64,000 nucleotides of DNA from Moraxellaceae bacterium. Its GTDB lineage: Bacteria > Pseudomonadota > Gammaproteobacteria > Pseudomonadales > Moraxellaceae. The notes below the pieces were generated by a model, which was not told the DNA's origin, did not search any database, and saw only the letters and a list, made by a program, of their open reading frames with translations. A program made the translations under genes and the position numbers. Where the stretch lies: assembly GCA_030680295.1 (NCBI GenBank), contig JAUXVU010000018.1:62001-126000 (forward strand), given 5' to 3'. Within the stretch, counting starts at the first letter, position 1; every line of letters starts with the position of its first letter. Positions 19,356 through 28,791 of this stretch are shown here, one piece after another.

Positions 19356-20350
19356 CAATGGCACGAGCTTATCCTTGGCAAACTGGGCTTTGGTCATCAT
19401 TGTGTCGTTTAGCTGAGTCTGGTCGTTTGCCACATGCCTTATTGCTGGCCGCACCAGCCGGTATGGGTAAACAAATGTTTGCGCGTGCTTTGGCTCAGTG
19501 GCAGTTATGTCAGCAAAAAACCGCTGAAGGCGCTTGTGGAGTTTGTCGTAGCTGTCAGTTGTTGCAGGCGGGCAGTCATCCGGACCTGATGTGGGTGTCA
19601 CCGGATAACGAAGGTGAAAAGACCAGCAAGGTGATCAAAATTGAGCAGGCTAGGGCGGTGGTTGAATTTGCCAATCAAACCGCGCAGATGGAAGGATATC
19701 GGGTGGTGGTATTAAGCCCTGCTGATGCACTCAATACCGCGTCCGCTAATGCCTTATTAAAAACCTTGGAAGAGCCGGGTCAGCGCAGCTTGTTTTTGCT
19801 GCTGACGGATAAACCCGCTGCTTTATTAGCGACGATTCGAAGTCGTTGTCAGCTTTTGCCTTTAACTGTGCCAGATGAACAGGTTGCCAAAGACTGGTTG
19901 GCCGAGTCGATTACTGATGAGCTTCAGCGTGAAACTGTCTGGCGGCTAAGCCGCGGTGCACCGGAGGCCGCGCAAGTATTGGCGCAAAGCGCTTGGTTTA
20001 GCGCACGCTCGGGCGTATTAGCTGACTTAATTGCCGTGGCTGGGCGTAAGCGTGCGCCATTACAGGCGGCCGCTAGCTGGCAGTCATTAAATGCCGAAGA
20101 CCAAATGAGTGCTTGGCACAGCGTGCTAGATGATGCGGTGCAATCACAAATGCTGCCTGACTATGTGTCGGCCAACCAAGATTTGCACAGTGACATTGCG
20201 CAGCTTGCCCAAGCCGTCAGTGCAAAAGCCATGTTGGAAGCGTTGTTTGAGGTGGTTGAAGCGCGTCGTTTGCTCACCACCAATGTGCAGGCGCAAACTA
20301 TAGCCGAGAGCTTATGGTTGCGCTGGGGCACCTTAACGCGACCAAGTTAA
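19352..20350 (+). CDS. holB: DNA polymerase III delta' subunit
   Basis: 332 residues of the clamp-loader family. There is a degenerate P-loop (PAGMGKQMF, no Ser/Thr after GK, as in delta' generally), a four-cysteine zinc module (CxnCGVCRSC) around residue 60, and the sensor regions LKTLEEPG and ATIRSRCQLL. It takes part in loading the beta clamp. pilZ, which normally follows holB in pseudomonads, is absent; tatD follows at 15 bases. Confidence 0.92.
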   Translation: MTMARAYPWQTGLWSSLCRLAESGRLPHALLLAAPAGMGKQMFARALAQWQLCQQKTAEGACGVCRSCQLLQAGSHPDLMWVSPDNEGEKTSKVIKIEQARAVVEFANQTAQMEGYRVVVLSPADALNTASANALLKTLEEPGQRSLFLLLTDKPAALLATIRSRCQLLPLTVPDEQVAKDWLAESITDELQRETVWRLSRGAPEAAQVLAQSAWFSARSGVLADLIAVAGRKRAPLQAAASWQSLNAEDQMSAWHSVLDDAVQSQMLPDYVSANQDLHSDIAQLAQAVSAKAMLEALFEVVEARRLLTTNVQAQTIAESLWLRWGTLTRPS

Positions 20351-20365
20351 TCAAGGGGAAATGCT

Positions 20366-21160
20366 GTGCTTGTTGATAGTCACTGTCACTTGGACTGTCT
20401 AAAACTGGATCGCCATAACGGATCTTTAGATGCGGCTTTAGACGCTGCACGTGTACGTGGTGTCGGCCATTTTTTGTGCATTAGCATTGAACTGGAAACC
20501 TTCCCAGAAGTGCTGCGTATTGCCGAACGTTATGACGATGTGTTTGCCACCGTTGGTGTGCATCCTTGTCACACCTCATCGCGCCAGCCCACTGTTGACG
20601 AGTTATTGGCACTGGCGGCACACCCAAAAGTGATTGGTATTGGTGAAACTGGCTTAGATTATTTTCATGATGCCAGCACTAAAGCCCAGCAACAGGCTAT
20701 GTTTTCGACTCACATTGAAGTGGCCAAGCAGACCGGCAAGCCGTTAATTATTCACACCCGTGCTTCACGTGAGGATGTCTTGGCGCAGTTAGCTGCCGAG
20801 GGTGCTGAGCGTGCGGTCATGCATTGTTTTACCGAGGATTGGGACACTGCCAAAGCAGCGCTTGATTTAGGCTATTACATCTCTATTTCTGGCATCGTCA
20901 CGTTTAATAAAGCGCAGGAATTAAAAGAGGTGGCAAAACAGGTGCCATTAGATCGTTTATTAATCGAAACGGATGCCCCGTACTTAGCGCCGGCACCAAA
21001 CCGCGGTCGCCCCAATGAGCCCGCCTATTTACCGGATACGGCTGCTTGCATCGCTGAGCTGCGTGGTATTTCAATTGAAGCGTTAGCTGCAGCTACAACG
21101 GCTAATTATCAGCGACTGTTTCGTCTGGATACACTACCGCCATTTGTTGGATCACGTTAA
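20366..21160 (+). CDS. tatD: TatD-family metal-dependent deoxyribonuclease
   Basis: 264 residues from a GTG start (MLVDSHCHLD) with AAGGGG upstream. Metal ligands of the TIM-barrel hydrolase are visible: HCH at the N-terminus, the Glu in IGETGLDYF, H in IIHTR, H in VMHCFT and D in ETDAPYLAP. TatD proteins are Mg-dependent nucleases. It follows holB, as in pseudomonads. Confidence 0.92.
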   Translation: MLVDSHCHLDCLKLDRHNGSLDAALDAARVRGVGHFLCISIELETFPEVLRIAERYDDVFATVGVHPCHTSSRQPTVDELLALAAHPKVIGIGETGLDYFHDASTKAQQQAMFSTHIEVAKQTGKPLIIHTRASREDVLAQLAAEGAERAVMHCFTEDWDTAKAALDLGYYISISGIVTFNKAQELKEVAKQVPLDRLLIETDAPYLAPAPNRGRPNEPAYLPDTAACIAELRGISIEALAAATTANYQRLFRLDTLPPFVGSR

Positions 21161-21205
21161 ACTTTCGATTGATCAAGCATCTAGCGGTAATAACTCGGAG
21201 ACATC

Positions 21206-21844
21206 ATGACTGATCTGGCACGTGCTACCCAAAAAGCTCGCGAATTTCGTCAGCGCGAACAGGCTATCCTGGATAGTGCACAAGCATTATTTATGGAGCA
21301 GGGTGAAGATAAAGTCACGGTAGAAATGATTGCCGATAAAGTGGGTATTGGTAAGGGCACCATTTACAAACACTTTGAAACCAAAAACGAAATTTATTTA
21401 CTGCTGATGATTCGCTACGAAGAAGAGTTGGCAGATCTGTTTCGCCGTATTGATATTTCTGAAGACAAACAATCATTGGTGCGCGAATACTTTACCTTTC
21501 GTGTGCAAGATGCCGATAAGTACTTATTGTTTGACCGCCTTGAAAGCAAAATGGTGGCTGACAATGCGGTGCCTGAACTAGTCGAAAAGCTGCATGCCAT
21601 CCGTCAGTCCAATATGGAAAAGCTTTGCTCCATGGTGCAAATGCAGATTGACGCTGGCAAATTAGCAGATGTTGATCCTACTTATCATATCGCCGCTGCG
21701 TGGGCCTTGGCGCACGGCGCTTCGGCTTTGATGAAGTCTGGTTTTTACGCACAGTTTGTGGGTGAGCAAGAACCGTTTTTGGACTTCTTATTAAATATTG
21801 CCGTGCGTATGGGCAATAAACGGGTGTTGGGTTTGTCTAAGTAA
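21206..21844 (+). CDS. TetR-family transcriptional regulator
   Basis: 212 residues. The N-terminal helix-turn-helix is VTVEMIADKVGIGKGTIYKHF (split here by its turn at VGIG), the C-terminal part an unassigned ligand domain. CGGAGAC precedes the ATG. It sits 157 bases upstream of etfBA in the same direction, where a related TetR gene is found in pseudomonads, so control of fatty-acid or electron-transfer genes is plausible but not shown. Confidence 0.85.
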   Translation: MTDLARATQKAREFRQREQAILDSAQALFMEQGEDKVTVEMIADKVGIGKGTIYKHFETKNEIYLLLMIRYEEELADLFRRIDISEDKQSLVREYFTFRVQDADKYLLFDRLESKMVADNAVPELVEKLHAIRQSNMEKLCSMVQMQIDAGKLADVDPTYHIAAAWALAHGASALMKSGFYAQFVGEQEPFLDFLLNIAVRMGNKRVLGLSK

Positions 21845-21939
21845 TGCCATCTTGTCGTTTTTTACGTCGCTATTAACCTATTGATAGTGGGTTGTGGTTG
21901 ACCTCTGAGGTATCTGGCGGCAAGATAGCTGGCCTTTTG

Positions 21940-21957
21940 GGCAACTAAAACGTTGCC
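21940..21957. promoter_or_regulatory. Inverted repeat in the etfBA promoter region
   Basis: Perfect arms GGCAAC and GTTGCC with a 6-base spacer lie directly upstream of a -10-like CATAAT (21963-21968) before etfB. The position, overlapping where a -35 would be, suits a repressor site, perhaps for the adjacent TetR protein. This is inference from position only. Confidence 0.35.
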
Positions 21958-22001
21958 TTGTGCATAATTAATCTGTCATTGACCAAGAAGCTGAGGATTC
22001 C

Positions 22002-22748
22002 ATGAAGGTTCTGGTAGCTGTCAAACGCGTTGTCGACTACAACGTAAAAGTTCGTGTGAAAGCGGACAACTCCGGCGTTGAGCTGGCTAACGTCAAAATG
22101 GCGATGAACCCATTCTGCGAAATTGCGGTTGAAGAAGCCGTTCGCTTGAAAGAAAAGGGCATTGCTACCGAAATTATCGCTGTGTCAGTTGGCGCAACTA
22201 ACTCGCAAGAGCAGTTACGTACAGCTATGGCTTTAGGTGCTGATCGTGGCATCTTGGTTGAAGCCCCAGACGCAGAGCCCTTAGCGATTGCCAAAATCCT
22301 GAAGGCAATTTGTGATCAAGAACAGCCTGGTTTAGTCATTCTTGGCAAACAAGCCATTGATGGTGACAACAACCAAACTGGTCAAATGCTGGCTGCATTA
22401 GCTGGTTATGGCCAAGGCACATTTGCTTCGGTAGTTAAAGTTGAAGGCAACAAAGCAGAAGTAACCCGTGAAATTGACGGTGGTCTGCAAACTGTTGAAC
22501 TGACTCTACCTGCCGTTGTGACCACTGACTTGCGCTTGAACGAGCCACGTTATGCGTCACTGCCAAACATTATGAAAGCCAAGAAAAAGCCGTTGGACAT
22601 CAAGTCCCCAGCCGATTTTGGTGTTGATGTCAGCCCGCGTCTGAAAACACTGAAGGTGCAAGCACCTGCCGAGCGTTCTGCCGGTATCAAAGTGAAGACC
22701 GTGGAAGAGCTGGTCGACAAGCTGAAGAACGAAGCGAAGGTGATCTGA
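22002..22748 (+). CDS. etfB: Electron transfer flavoprotein beta subunit
   Basis: 248 residues with the family start [19 protein letters not shown] and the EtfB signature region [21 protein letters not shown] read in parts. With EtfA it binds FAD and AMP and passes electrons from acyl-CoA dehydrogenases to ETF-ubiquinone oxidoreductase. etfA follows 2 bases after its stop. Confidence 0.97.
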   Translation: MKVLVAVKRVVDYNVKVRVKADNSGVELANVKMAMNPFCEIAVEEAVRLKEKGIATEIIAVSVGATNSQEQLRTAMALGADRGILVEAPDAEPLAIAKILKAICDQEQPGLVILGKQAIDGDNNQTGQMLAALAGYGQGTFASVVKVEGNKAEVTREIDGGLQTVELTLPAVVTTDLRLNEPRYASLPNIMKAKKKPLDIKSPADFGVDVSPRLKTLKVQAPAERSAGIKVKTVEELVDKLKNEAKVI

Positions 22749-22750
22749 TC

Positions 22751-23680
22751 ATGTCTATTCTCGTAATCGCTGAACACGATAATGCCGCCATAAAAGGCGC
22801 CACACTAAATACTGTTGCTGCAGCTCAAGCTATCGGCGGCGATATTCATTTGTTAGTTGCTGGTGCTGGTTGCCAAGGCGCTGCTGACGCTGCTGCACAA
22901 ATTGCTGGTGTTAGCAAAGTGCTGGTGGCTGACAACGCTGCTTATGGTCATCAACTGGCTGAAAACGTAAGCTTGTTAGTTGCTGAATTGGGTAAGGGCT
23001 ACAGCCATATTCTGGCGCCTGCCACTACCAACGGCAAAAACATGCTGCCACGTGCTGCTGCTCTGTTAGACGTTGCCCAAATTTCGGAAATTTCGAAAGT
23101 GGTATCTGCTGATACGTTTGAGCGCCCAATCTATGCTGGTAACGCCATTGCGACAGTGCAGTCATCAGACAGCATTAAAGTCATCACTGTGCGTCCAACC
23201 AACTTTGACGGCGTTGCCGCTACTGGTGGTTCGGCTGCTATTGAAGCCGTGGCTGCTGCTCACGATGCTGGCAACTCAGCATTCAAAGGCGAAGAAATTG
23301 CCAAGATGGAACGTCCAGAACTCGCTGGTGCCAAGATTGTGGTATCGGGTGGTCGTGGTATGGGTAATGGCGAAAACTTCAAGATTCTCTACACCTTGGC
23401 CGATAAGCTCGGTGCTGCTGTAGGTGCTTCACGTGCCGCCGTTGACGCAGGTTTTGTGCCTAACGACATGCAAGTCGGTCAAACCGGTAAAGTGGTTGCT
23501 CCTCAGCTGTACATTGCTGCTGGTATCTCCGGTGCCATTCAGCATTTGGCTGGTATGAAAGATTCGAAAGTGATTGTTGCTATCAACAAAGACGAAGAAG
23601 CACCGATTTTCTCCGTTGCTGACTATGGCATCGTGGGCGATTTGTTCGACATCGTTCCTCAGCTGGAAAAACTGATTTAA
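22751..23680 (+). CDS. etfA: Electron transfer flavoprotein alpha subunit
   Basis: 309 residues. The FAD-binding C-terminal domain shows VVSGGRGMG, GASRAAVDAGF, QVGQTGKVVAPQLYIAAGIS and GAIQHLAGMKDS. It is the partner of EtfB, translated from the same message, and is followed by a strong terminator. The ETF dehydrogenase is not in the window. Confidence 0.97.
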   Translation: MSILVIAEHDNAAIKGATLNTVAAAQAIGGDIHLLVAGAGCQGAADAAAQIAGVSKVLVADNAAYGHQLAENVSLLVAELGKGYSHILAPATTNGKNMLPRAAALLDVAQISEISKVVSADTFERPIYAGNAIATVQSSDSIKVITVRPTNFDGVAATGGSAAIEAVAAAHDAGNSAFKGEEIAKMERPELAGAKIVVSGGRGMGNGENFKILYTLADKLGAAVGASRAAVDAGFVPNDMQVGQTGKVVAPQLYIAAGISGAIQHLAGMKDSKVIVAINKDEEAPIFSVADYGIVGDLFDIVPQLEKLI

Positions 23681-23701
23681 TTCACGTTTTTCACACTGAA
23701 T

Positions 23702-23737
23702 AAAAAGCCGTCTAGTGAAAGCTAGACGGCTTTTTTA
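23702..23737 (+). terminator. Rho-independent terminator after etfA
   Basis: AAAAAGCCGTCTAG pairs perfectly with CTAGACGGCTTTTTT around a TGAAAG loop. It works in both directions and also serves the convergent metallopeptidase gene. Confidence 0.93.
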
Positions 23738-23754
23738 TGGTTTAAGTTTATGTT

Positions 23755-24249
23755 TTAAGCCTTTAGTTCACGCCAAATCAAAAACAGTCGTAAATCGAAT
23801 TCAAGTTGGGCATAACCGGGCTGCATATGTTCACACAGCTGATAAAACGCTTTGTTGTGATCAAGCTCGCGCAAGTGTGCTAATTCATGTGCCACGATCA
23901 TGTCCAGAAAAACCGCTGGCAACTCTTTAAAGACAGACGCAATGCGAATTTCTTTACGAGCCTTTAACTGCCCACCGTGATTGTGCGAACGTCGTGTATG
24001 TAAGCCTAAAGCATTGTGAATAACATCGAGCTTGCTGTCGTAGTGAGCTTTATTGATGGGTGGGGCATGACGTAAAAAGCGCTGCTTCATGGCATCTACA
24101 TGAGCATGCAGTGCTTTGTCATTTTGAATGCTGTGATATTCCGAATAACGTTTTTGCAGATAATCACCTAACCGTTGTTGCTTAATTAGGTCTTTAACTT
24201 GCTGCTGTAAGTTATCGGGATAACCTGCGATATAACGTAACGCGCTCAT
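23755..24249 (-). CDS. YgjP-like (M48/DUF45) metallopeptidase
   Basis: 164 residues. The zinc motif HELAHLRELDH (HExxH plus distal ligands) is followed by NKAFYQLCEHMQPGY, the DUF45/YgjP pattern. No signal peptide, so cytoplasmic. Natural substrate unknown for the family. It ends 18 bases from the etfA terminator and diverges from the ABC exporter gene with a 55-base gap that must hold both promoters. Confidence 0.8.
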   Translation of the reverse strand: MSALRYIAGYPDNLQQQVKDLIKQQRLGDYLQKRYSEYHSIQNDKALHAHVDAMKQRFLRHAPPINKAHYDSKLDVIHNALGLHTRRSHNHGGQLKARKEIRIASVFKELPAVFLDMIVAHELAHLRELDHNKAFYQLCEHMQPGYAQLEFDLRLFLIWRELKA

Positions 24250-24304
24250 GCGTTGTCTCTTTGTTGCATGTCAAAGCAGCAATCATAATTCCAGCTGTTA
24301 GACT

Positions 24305-26182
24305 ATGGCTAACATTGATCAGGTGAATAGCATGTTTTCGTGGTTTGAGCGTCGATTAAATCCTTTTCCTATTGAAGTGCCCGAGCAACCGCCAAAAACA
24401 TTAGTGGCCTTTTGTTTGCATTATTCAAAAGGTGCGTGGCCTTGGATTTTTATGTCAGCGGCCTTCATGAGTGTGATTGCCATTGCGGAAGTGTGGTTGT
24501 TTAGCTTTTTGGGCGACATTGTTAATTGGCTATCGGTACAAGATCGTGAGACGTTTTTGCAGGCTCAGTTCTGGCCATTAATCGGCATGGTTGTGGTGGT
24601 GGTGGCCTTGCCCATTTTGGTGTTTGTGCAATCCATGCTGAACCATCAAACCTTGATGGGCAATTACCCCATGCGTATTCGTTGGTTGGTGCATCGTTAT
24701 TTGTTGCGCCAGTCCATGGCCTTTTATCAAGATGAGTTTGCTGGTCGTATTGCCACCAAACTCATGCAAACAGCACTGGCAGTGCGCGAGTGTGTCATCA
24801 AGCTGTTTGATGTTCTGAACTATGTCATTGTTTATTTTTTGGGAACGGTAGTGATTATCGCCAGCGCAGACTGGCGCTTGGCAATGCCGTTGCTGGTATG
24901 GCTGATTTGTTATGTGACTATGCTGCGGTTTTTTGTGCCACGCATGGGCAGGATTTCAAAGGCACAAGCTGATGCACGCTCAACCATGACCGGCCGTATT
25001 GTTGACAGTTATACCAATATCCAAACGGTGAAGTTGTTTTCACATGCCCAGCGTGAAGCCAGTTATGCACAAGAGGGTATGAGCCAGTTTATGGGTACGG
25101 TGTACGCCCAAATGCGTTTAGTTACCAAGCTCAACCTCACGCTATACACCTTGAACTCCTTATTGCTACTGGCCGTGGGTGGTTTAGCCATCTGGTTATG
25201 GCTAGGCCAAGCACTCAGTGTCGGTGCAGTTGCGGTCGCCATTGGTCTGGTGCTGCGACTATCAGGTATGTCGCAGTGGATTATGTGGGAAGTGTCATCA
25301 CTATTTGAAAACATCGGCACCGTACAAGATGGCATGGGTTCGATTTCATTACCCCAAGTGGTAGAAGACCAGCCTAATGCCACTGCCCTAACTGTGCCGA
25401 ATGGTGAAATTAACTTTGATCAAGTGCGTTTTCATTATGGCCATGAAAGTGGTGTGTTTGAGCAGTTAAATCTGCAGATTAAAGCGGGTGAAAAAGTCGG
25501 TTTGGTCGGGCGATCAGGTGCTGGCAAATCGACTTTAGTGAATTTATTACTGCGCTTTTATGACTTGGCGGATGGTCGTATTTTAATTGATGGCCGTGAT
25601 ATCGCAGCGGTTAAGCAGGACTCACTACGTGAACATATTGGCATGGTCACGCAAGATACCTCGTTACTACACCGCTCGGTGCGCGAAAACATTGCCTATG
25701 GCCGGCCAGATGCGGATCAGGCCATGGTGGAGCATGCTGCTAAGCAGGCTAGGGCTCATGACTTCATTATGGAACTGAAAGATGCCAAAGGACGCAGTGG
25801 TTATGATGCTCATGTGGGTGAGCGTGGTGTGAAACTGTCGGGTGGACAGCGACAACGTATAGCCATTGCCCGTGTCATGCTCAAAGACGCACCGATTTTG
25901 ATTCTGGATGAGGCGACCTCTGCGTTGGATTCTGAGGTCGAAGCGGCGATTCAAGAAAACCTGTATCGCCTCATGGAAGGCAAAACCGTGATTGCCATTG
26001 CGCATCGCTTATCCACCATTGCAGCGATGGATCGATTGATTGTGATGGATCAGGGCCGCGTGGTGGAAAGTGGCAGTCACGATGAGTTAGTGGCTGCCAA
26101 TGGCTTATATGCCCAGCTGTGGGCACGACAGTCTGGCGGCTTTTTAGACCCGGATTTGGAAATAAGCTCGAGTAACGCGTAA
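24305..26182 (+). CDS. ABC exporter, fused permease and ATPase
   Basis: 625 residues, a six-helix membrane domain then an ATPase with Walker A GRSGAGKST, signature LSGGQRQRIAIAR, Walker B LILDEATSALD and AHRLS. It is a paralogue of MsbA but lacks lipid A gene neighbours; the substrate cannot be deduced. The start could be 24305 or the in-frame ATG 27 bases later. The downstream lipid-modifying gene hints at a lipid or lipopeptide substrate, weakly. Confidence 0.88.
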   Translation: MANIDQVNSMFSWFERRLNPFPIEVPEQPPKTLVAFCLHYSKGAWPWIFMSAAFMSVIAIAEVWLFSFLGDIVNWLSVQDRETFLQAQFWPLIGMVVVVVALPILVFVQSMLNHQTLMGNYPMRIRWLVHRYLLRQSMAFYQDEFAGRIATKLMQTALAVRECVIKLFDVLNYVIVYFLGTVVIIASADWRLAMPLLVWLICYVTMLRFFVPRMGRISKAQADARSTMTGRIVDSYTNIQTVKLFSHAQREASYAQEGMSQFMGTVYAQMRLVTKLNLTLYTLNSLLLLAVGGLAIWLWLGQALSVGAVAVAIGLVLRLSGMSQWIMWEVSSLFENIGTVQDGMGSISLPQVVEDQPNATALTVPNGEINFDQVRFHYGHESGVFEQLNLQIKAGEKVGLVGRSGAGKSTLVNLLLRFYDLADGRILIDGRDIAAVKQDSLREHIGMVTQDTSLLHRSVRENIAYGRPDADQAMVEHAAKQARAHDFIMELKDAKGRSGYDAHVGERGVKLSGGQRQRIAIARVMLKDAPILILDEATSALDSEVEAAIQENLYRLMEGKTVIAIAHRLSTIAAMDRLIVMDQGRVVESGSHDELVAANGLYAQLWARQSGGFLDPDLEISSSNA

Positions 26183-26254
26183 CAAATTCGTCTGGTCTGT
26201 GTCCAAGACACATAGGCACTACCTTGTGTTTAGATGATCCTGGAGACAAACCCG

Positions 26255-27316
26255 ATGAATGTGATCGATTTATGTGAGCGTGGATTAATTCCGGACCGGT
26301 TAACGCGTTTGGGCATGCGTAAACTCATGGCCAAGCGCTTAAATGATGAGGGTGCTAACGACAGCGAGTTAGCCAGCCTGCACCGGCAGCAAATCCTAGA
26401 TCATTTACGCAGCAGCCCGATTGCCATTGAGACCGAGGCCGCTAATGAGCAGCATTACGAAGTCCCCGCCCAATTTTTTCATCGGCACTTAGGTCCTCGC
26501 CTCAAATACTCCTGCTGTTTATACCCCACGGGTAATGAAACTCTAGCGCAGGCCGAAGAGTTAATGCTGTCGTTGTATGCCGAGCGAGCAGGGCTCGTTG
26601 ATGGTATGCGTATTTTGGATTTGGGCTGTGGTTGGGGGTCATTGTCATTATGGTTGGCCGAGCACTATCCCAACTCACAAATTGTGGGTTTGTCTAACTC
26701 ACATGGTCAGCGTGAATTTATCGAGGGCCAAGCCGCTAAGCGTGGTTTTAGCAACCTCACTATTGTCACCGGCAATATTGTTGAGGTCGAGTTTCCTGTA
26801 GCTCATCCACACAGTGGTGAGCCAGTGCTTGCCGACTTTGATCGCATCATTTCCATTGAAATGTTTGAGCATATGCGTAACTACGGCCTGTTATTGGCCA
26901 AGTTGTCACGCTGGTTGAAGACAGAAGGTCAGTTATTTGTGCATATTTTTGCTCATCGTCATCTAACGTATTTCTTTGAAGATAAGGCCGATGATGACTG
27001 GATGACACGTTACTTTTTTACCGGTGGCATCATGCCGTCCGACAGCCTGTTGGCGTACTTCCAAGATGATTTTGCTTTAACACGACAGTGGTGGGTGGAT
27101 GGTCGTCACTATGAAAAAACCTCTAACCATTGGCTGGAGGGTATGGATAACAGCAAAGAGGCTGTTATGCCCTTATTGGTAGCCACTTATGGTGAAGCGC
27201 AAGCAGCAATCTGGTTTCAACGCTGGCGTATGTTTTATATGGCAGTTGCTGAATTGTTTGGTTATGACCAAGGCCGTGAGTGGGGTGTGGGTCATTATTT
27301 ATTTCAAAAACGCTAA
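26255..27316 (+). CDS. Cyclopropane-fatty-acyl-phospholipid synthase-like methyltransferase
   Basis: 353 residues. The SAM site is ILDLGCGWGSLSLWLAEHYP, the family motif YSCCLYPTGNETLAQAEE precedes it, and IISIEMFEHMRNYG follows. The N-terminal lipid-binding domain of CfaS is short here, so this is the shorter CfaS-like class whose members are not all true cyclopropane synthases. ATG 26255 has GGAG at 26241-26244; an upstream in-frame ATG is at 26234. A palindrome TGTGTC-CAA-GACACA (26198-26212) lies in the leader. Confidence 0.82.
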   Translation: MNVIDLCERGLIPDRLTRLGMRKLMAKRLNDEGANDSELASLHRQQILDHLRSSPIAIETEAANEQHYEVPAQFFHRHLGPRLKYSCCLYPTGNETLAQAEELMLSLYAERAGLVDGMRILDLGCGWGSLSLWLAEHYPNSQIVGLSNSHGQREFIEGQAAKRGFSNLTIVTGNIVEVEFPVAHPHSGEPVLADFDRIISIEMFEHMRNYGLLLAKLSRWLKTEGQLFVHIFAHRHLTYFFEDKADDDWMTRYFFTGGIMPSDSLLAYFQDDFALTRQWWVDGRHYEKTSNHWLEGMDNSKEAVMPLLVATYGEAQAAIWFQRWRMFYMAVAELFGYDQGREWGVGHYLFQKR

Positions 27317-27327
27317 GGAAGCCCGTG

Positions 27328-28083
27328 ATGAAGTTATCAGTTGCAGTTTTTACCATGGCCTTGTCTAGCCTAAGCCTACCGCTGCAAGCGGTCGCTGAGC
27401 CTGTCCGGGAAGTGCGTTATTTAGGTTATGCCACCGAGCAAAGCAGTGGGCGTTACTTGTATACCGAGGCACATAACCATCGTTACCAAGGCACACGTTG
27501 GTTGGGCGGAAAAATTCGTTATTTAGCACCGGATGGTAGTTTGCTTGGCGAAAAAACCTTGGACTTCAGCGCTGACCCCTACATTCCTGTGAGTAGTTAT
27601 CGCCTTATAAATCCTGCCTATGAAGAGCGTATTGTGCGAGTCGATGCACAAGGTATTCGTATGGAAAAACTGGCAGATGGCAAGCTAACGCGTAAGACGT
27701 TGCCGCGTGTGGCCGATCAAGCTGCTGATTCGGGCTTTAATGCCTGGTTAGTAGATAGACTGGATCAACTCGAGCGTGGTGACACCTTAAGCATGCGATT
27801 TGCGGTGATTGGTCAGTTAGACCAGTATCGTTTTCGAGTGCGCTCAATGGGTAAAACCACGGTGGCGGGTGAGCCAGCATTGCGCTTGAGAGTAGAGCCA
27901 GACTCCTTGTTAAGGTTATTGGTTAGTCCCTTAGAGGTGGTTTATGGCCTACGCTCACGTGATCTGCTGTATTACCGCGGGGTATCGAATATTTTAGATC
28001 CAGCAACAGGTAAAGCTTGGTCAGTCAATATTAGTTATCGTGACAAACCAGAGGGCACTCCGACTAAGTTGCCAACGCCCTAA
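27328..28083 (+). CDS. Secreted protein of unknown function
   Basis: 251 residues with a clear signal peptide (cleavage after the AVA near residue 24). The mature part is about 225 residues, beta-rich by appearance, with YLGYATEQSSGRYLYTE near its start and a C-terminal block FRVRSMGKTTVAGEPALRLR. I do not recognise a catalytic motif; the layout resembles periplasmic DUF3108-like outer-membrane-associated proteins, without certainty. It begins 11 bases after the methyltransferase with GGAAG upstream, so they probably act together, perhaps in envelope lipid modification. Confidence 0.75.
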   Translation: MKLSVAVFTMALSSLSLPLQAVAEPVREVRYLGYATEQSSGRYLYTEAHNHRYQGTRWLGGKIRYLAPDGSLLGEKTLDFSADPYIPVSSYRLINPAYEERIVRVDAQGIRMEKLADGKLTRKTLPRVADQAADSGFNAWLVDRLDQLERGDTLSMRFAVIGQLDQYRFRVRSMGKTTVAGEPALRLRVEPDSLLRLLVSPLEVVYGLRSRDLLYYRGVSNILDPATGKAWSVNISYRDKPEGTPTKLPTP

Positions 28084-28099
28084 TGCGCTATTGGCAAAA

Positions 28100-28144
28100 C
28101 CCGACATTCGTTATATCTTGCTCAGCAATAATAAAGATGTCGGG
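28100..28144. promoter_or_regulatory. Nested inverted repeat before the Tat/GMC gene pair
   Basis: Perfect outer arms CCCGACAT and ATGTCGGG enclose TTAT/ATAA and a perfect inner palindrome TTGCTCAGCAA (28118-28128). It fills the 72-base gap between two genes. Without a T run it is not a standard terminator; a processing, attenuation or protein-binding role is possible. Confidence 0.5.
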
Positions 28145-28155
28145 TTCACCTAATA

Positions 28156-28788
28156 ATGACAATAACGCCTTCACCCTCGGCTGAAAAGGCCACGCTGCAG
28201 CATATTCAAAACAATCTTAAACCCTTGGCGCGTCGTCGCTTTTTGAAGTGGACACTGGGTATAAGTGCGTCTTTGGTAGCGGTGTGTGCTGGTTTATTTA
28301 GTTGGCGTAGACTTTCACCAGTAGACCGGCTGCCGGCCCCAGATGATCTGTTGCACATCAGTACGGCGCATTACCATTTATTTAATCGCTTAGCTGAAAT
28401 CTTATTGCCTACTGAAGGCAGCGACATGTTGCCTGCGCAGCAAATTCCAGTAGCGGTGCGTGTTGATCAGCTGATGTTGGGTATTGAGCCTAGCGTGCGC
28501 AAGCAACTGCTAACGGGCTTAAGCCTATTCGACAACATGTCTGTTATTCGCTTTAGTAATGCATCACGTTTTGTGGATTTATCCACTGAAGATGCGACAC
28601 GTTATATGGATGACTGGGTTAATAGCCCCATTTTTGCCTTGCGTGCCGTGGCCAGTGCCGCTGGACGATTGGTGAAAACAGCATATTGGTCTGCACCAGA
28701 AACGTGGCCAGCCATTGGTTATAGCGGCCCTGTTACTTCGGTGCGTGGCATTACCTCGTTGGGTAATTCTCCACTGCCAGAGGCATAA
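28156..28788 (+). CDS. Tat-exported small subunit, gluconate 2-dehydrogenase subunit 3-like
   Basis: 210 residues. A twin-arginine motif RRRFLK at residues 26-31 is followed by a hydrophobic segment, so the protein is exported folded. The rest (HYHLFNRLAEILLPTEGSDMLPAQQIPVAVRVDQ, read in parts) resembles the small subunits that accompany membrane-linked GMC dehydrogenases. The GMC flavoprotein starts 3 bases after its stop and has no signal of its own, so this subunit probably carries it through the Tat pathway. Confidence 0.8.
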   Translation: MTITPSPSAEKATLQHIQNNLKPLARRRFLKWTLGISASLVAVCAGLFSWRRLSPVDRLPAPDDLLHISTAHYHLFNRLAEILLPTEGSDMLPAQQIPVAVRVDQLMLGIEPSVRKQLLTGLSLFDNMSVIRFSNASRFVDLSTEDATRYMDDWVNSPIFALRAVASAAGRLVKTAYWSAPETWPAIGYSGPVTSVRGITSLGNSPLPEA

Positions 28789-28791
28789 GTC

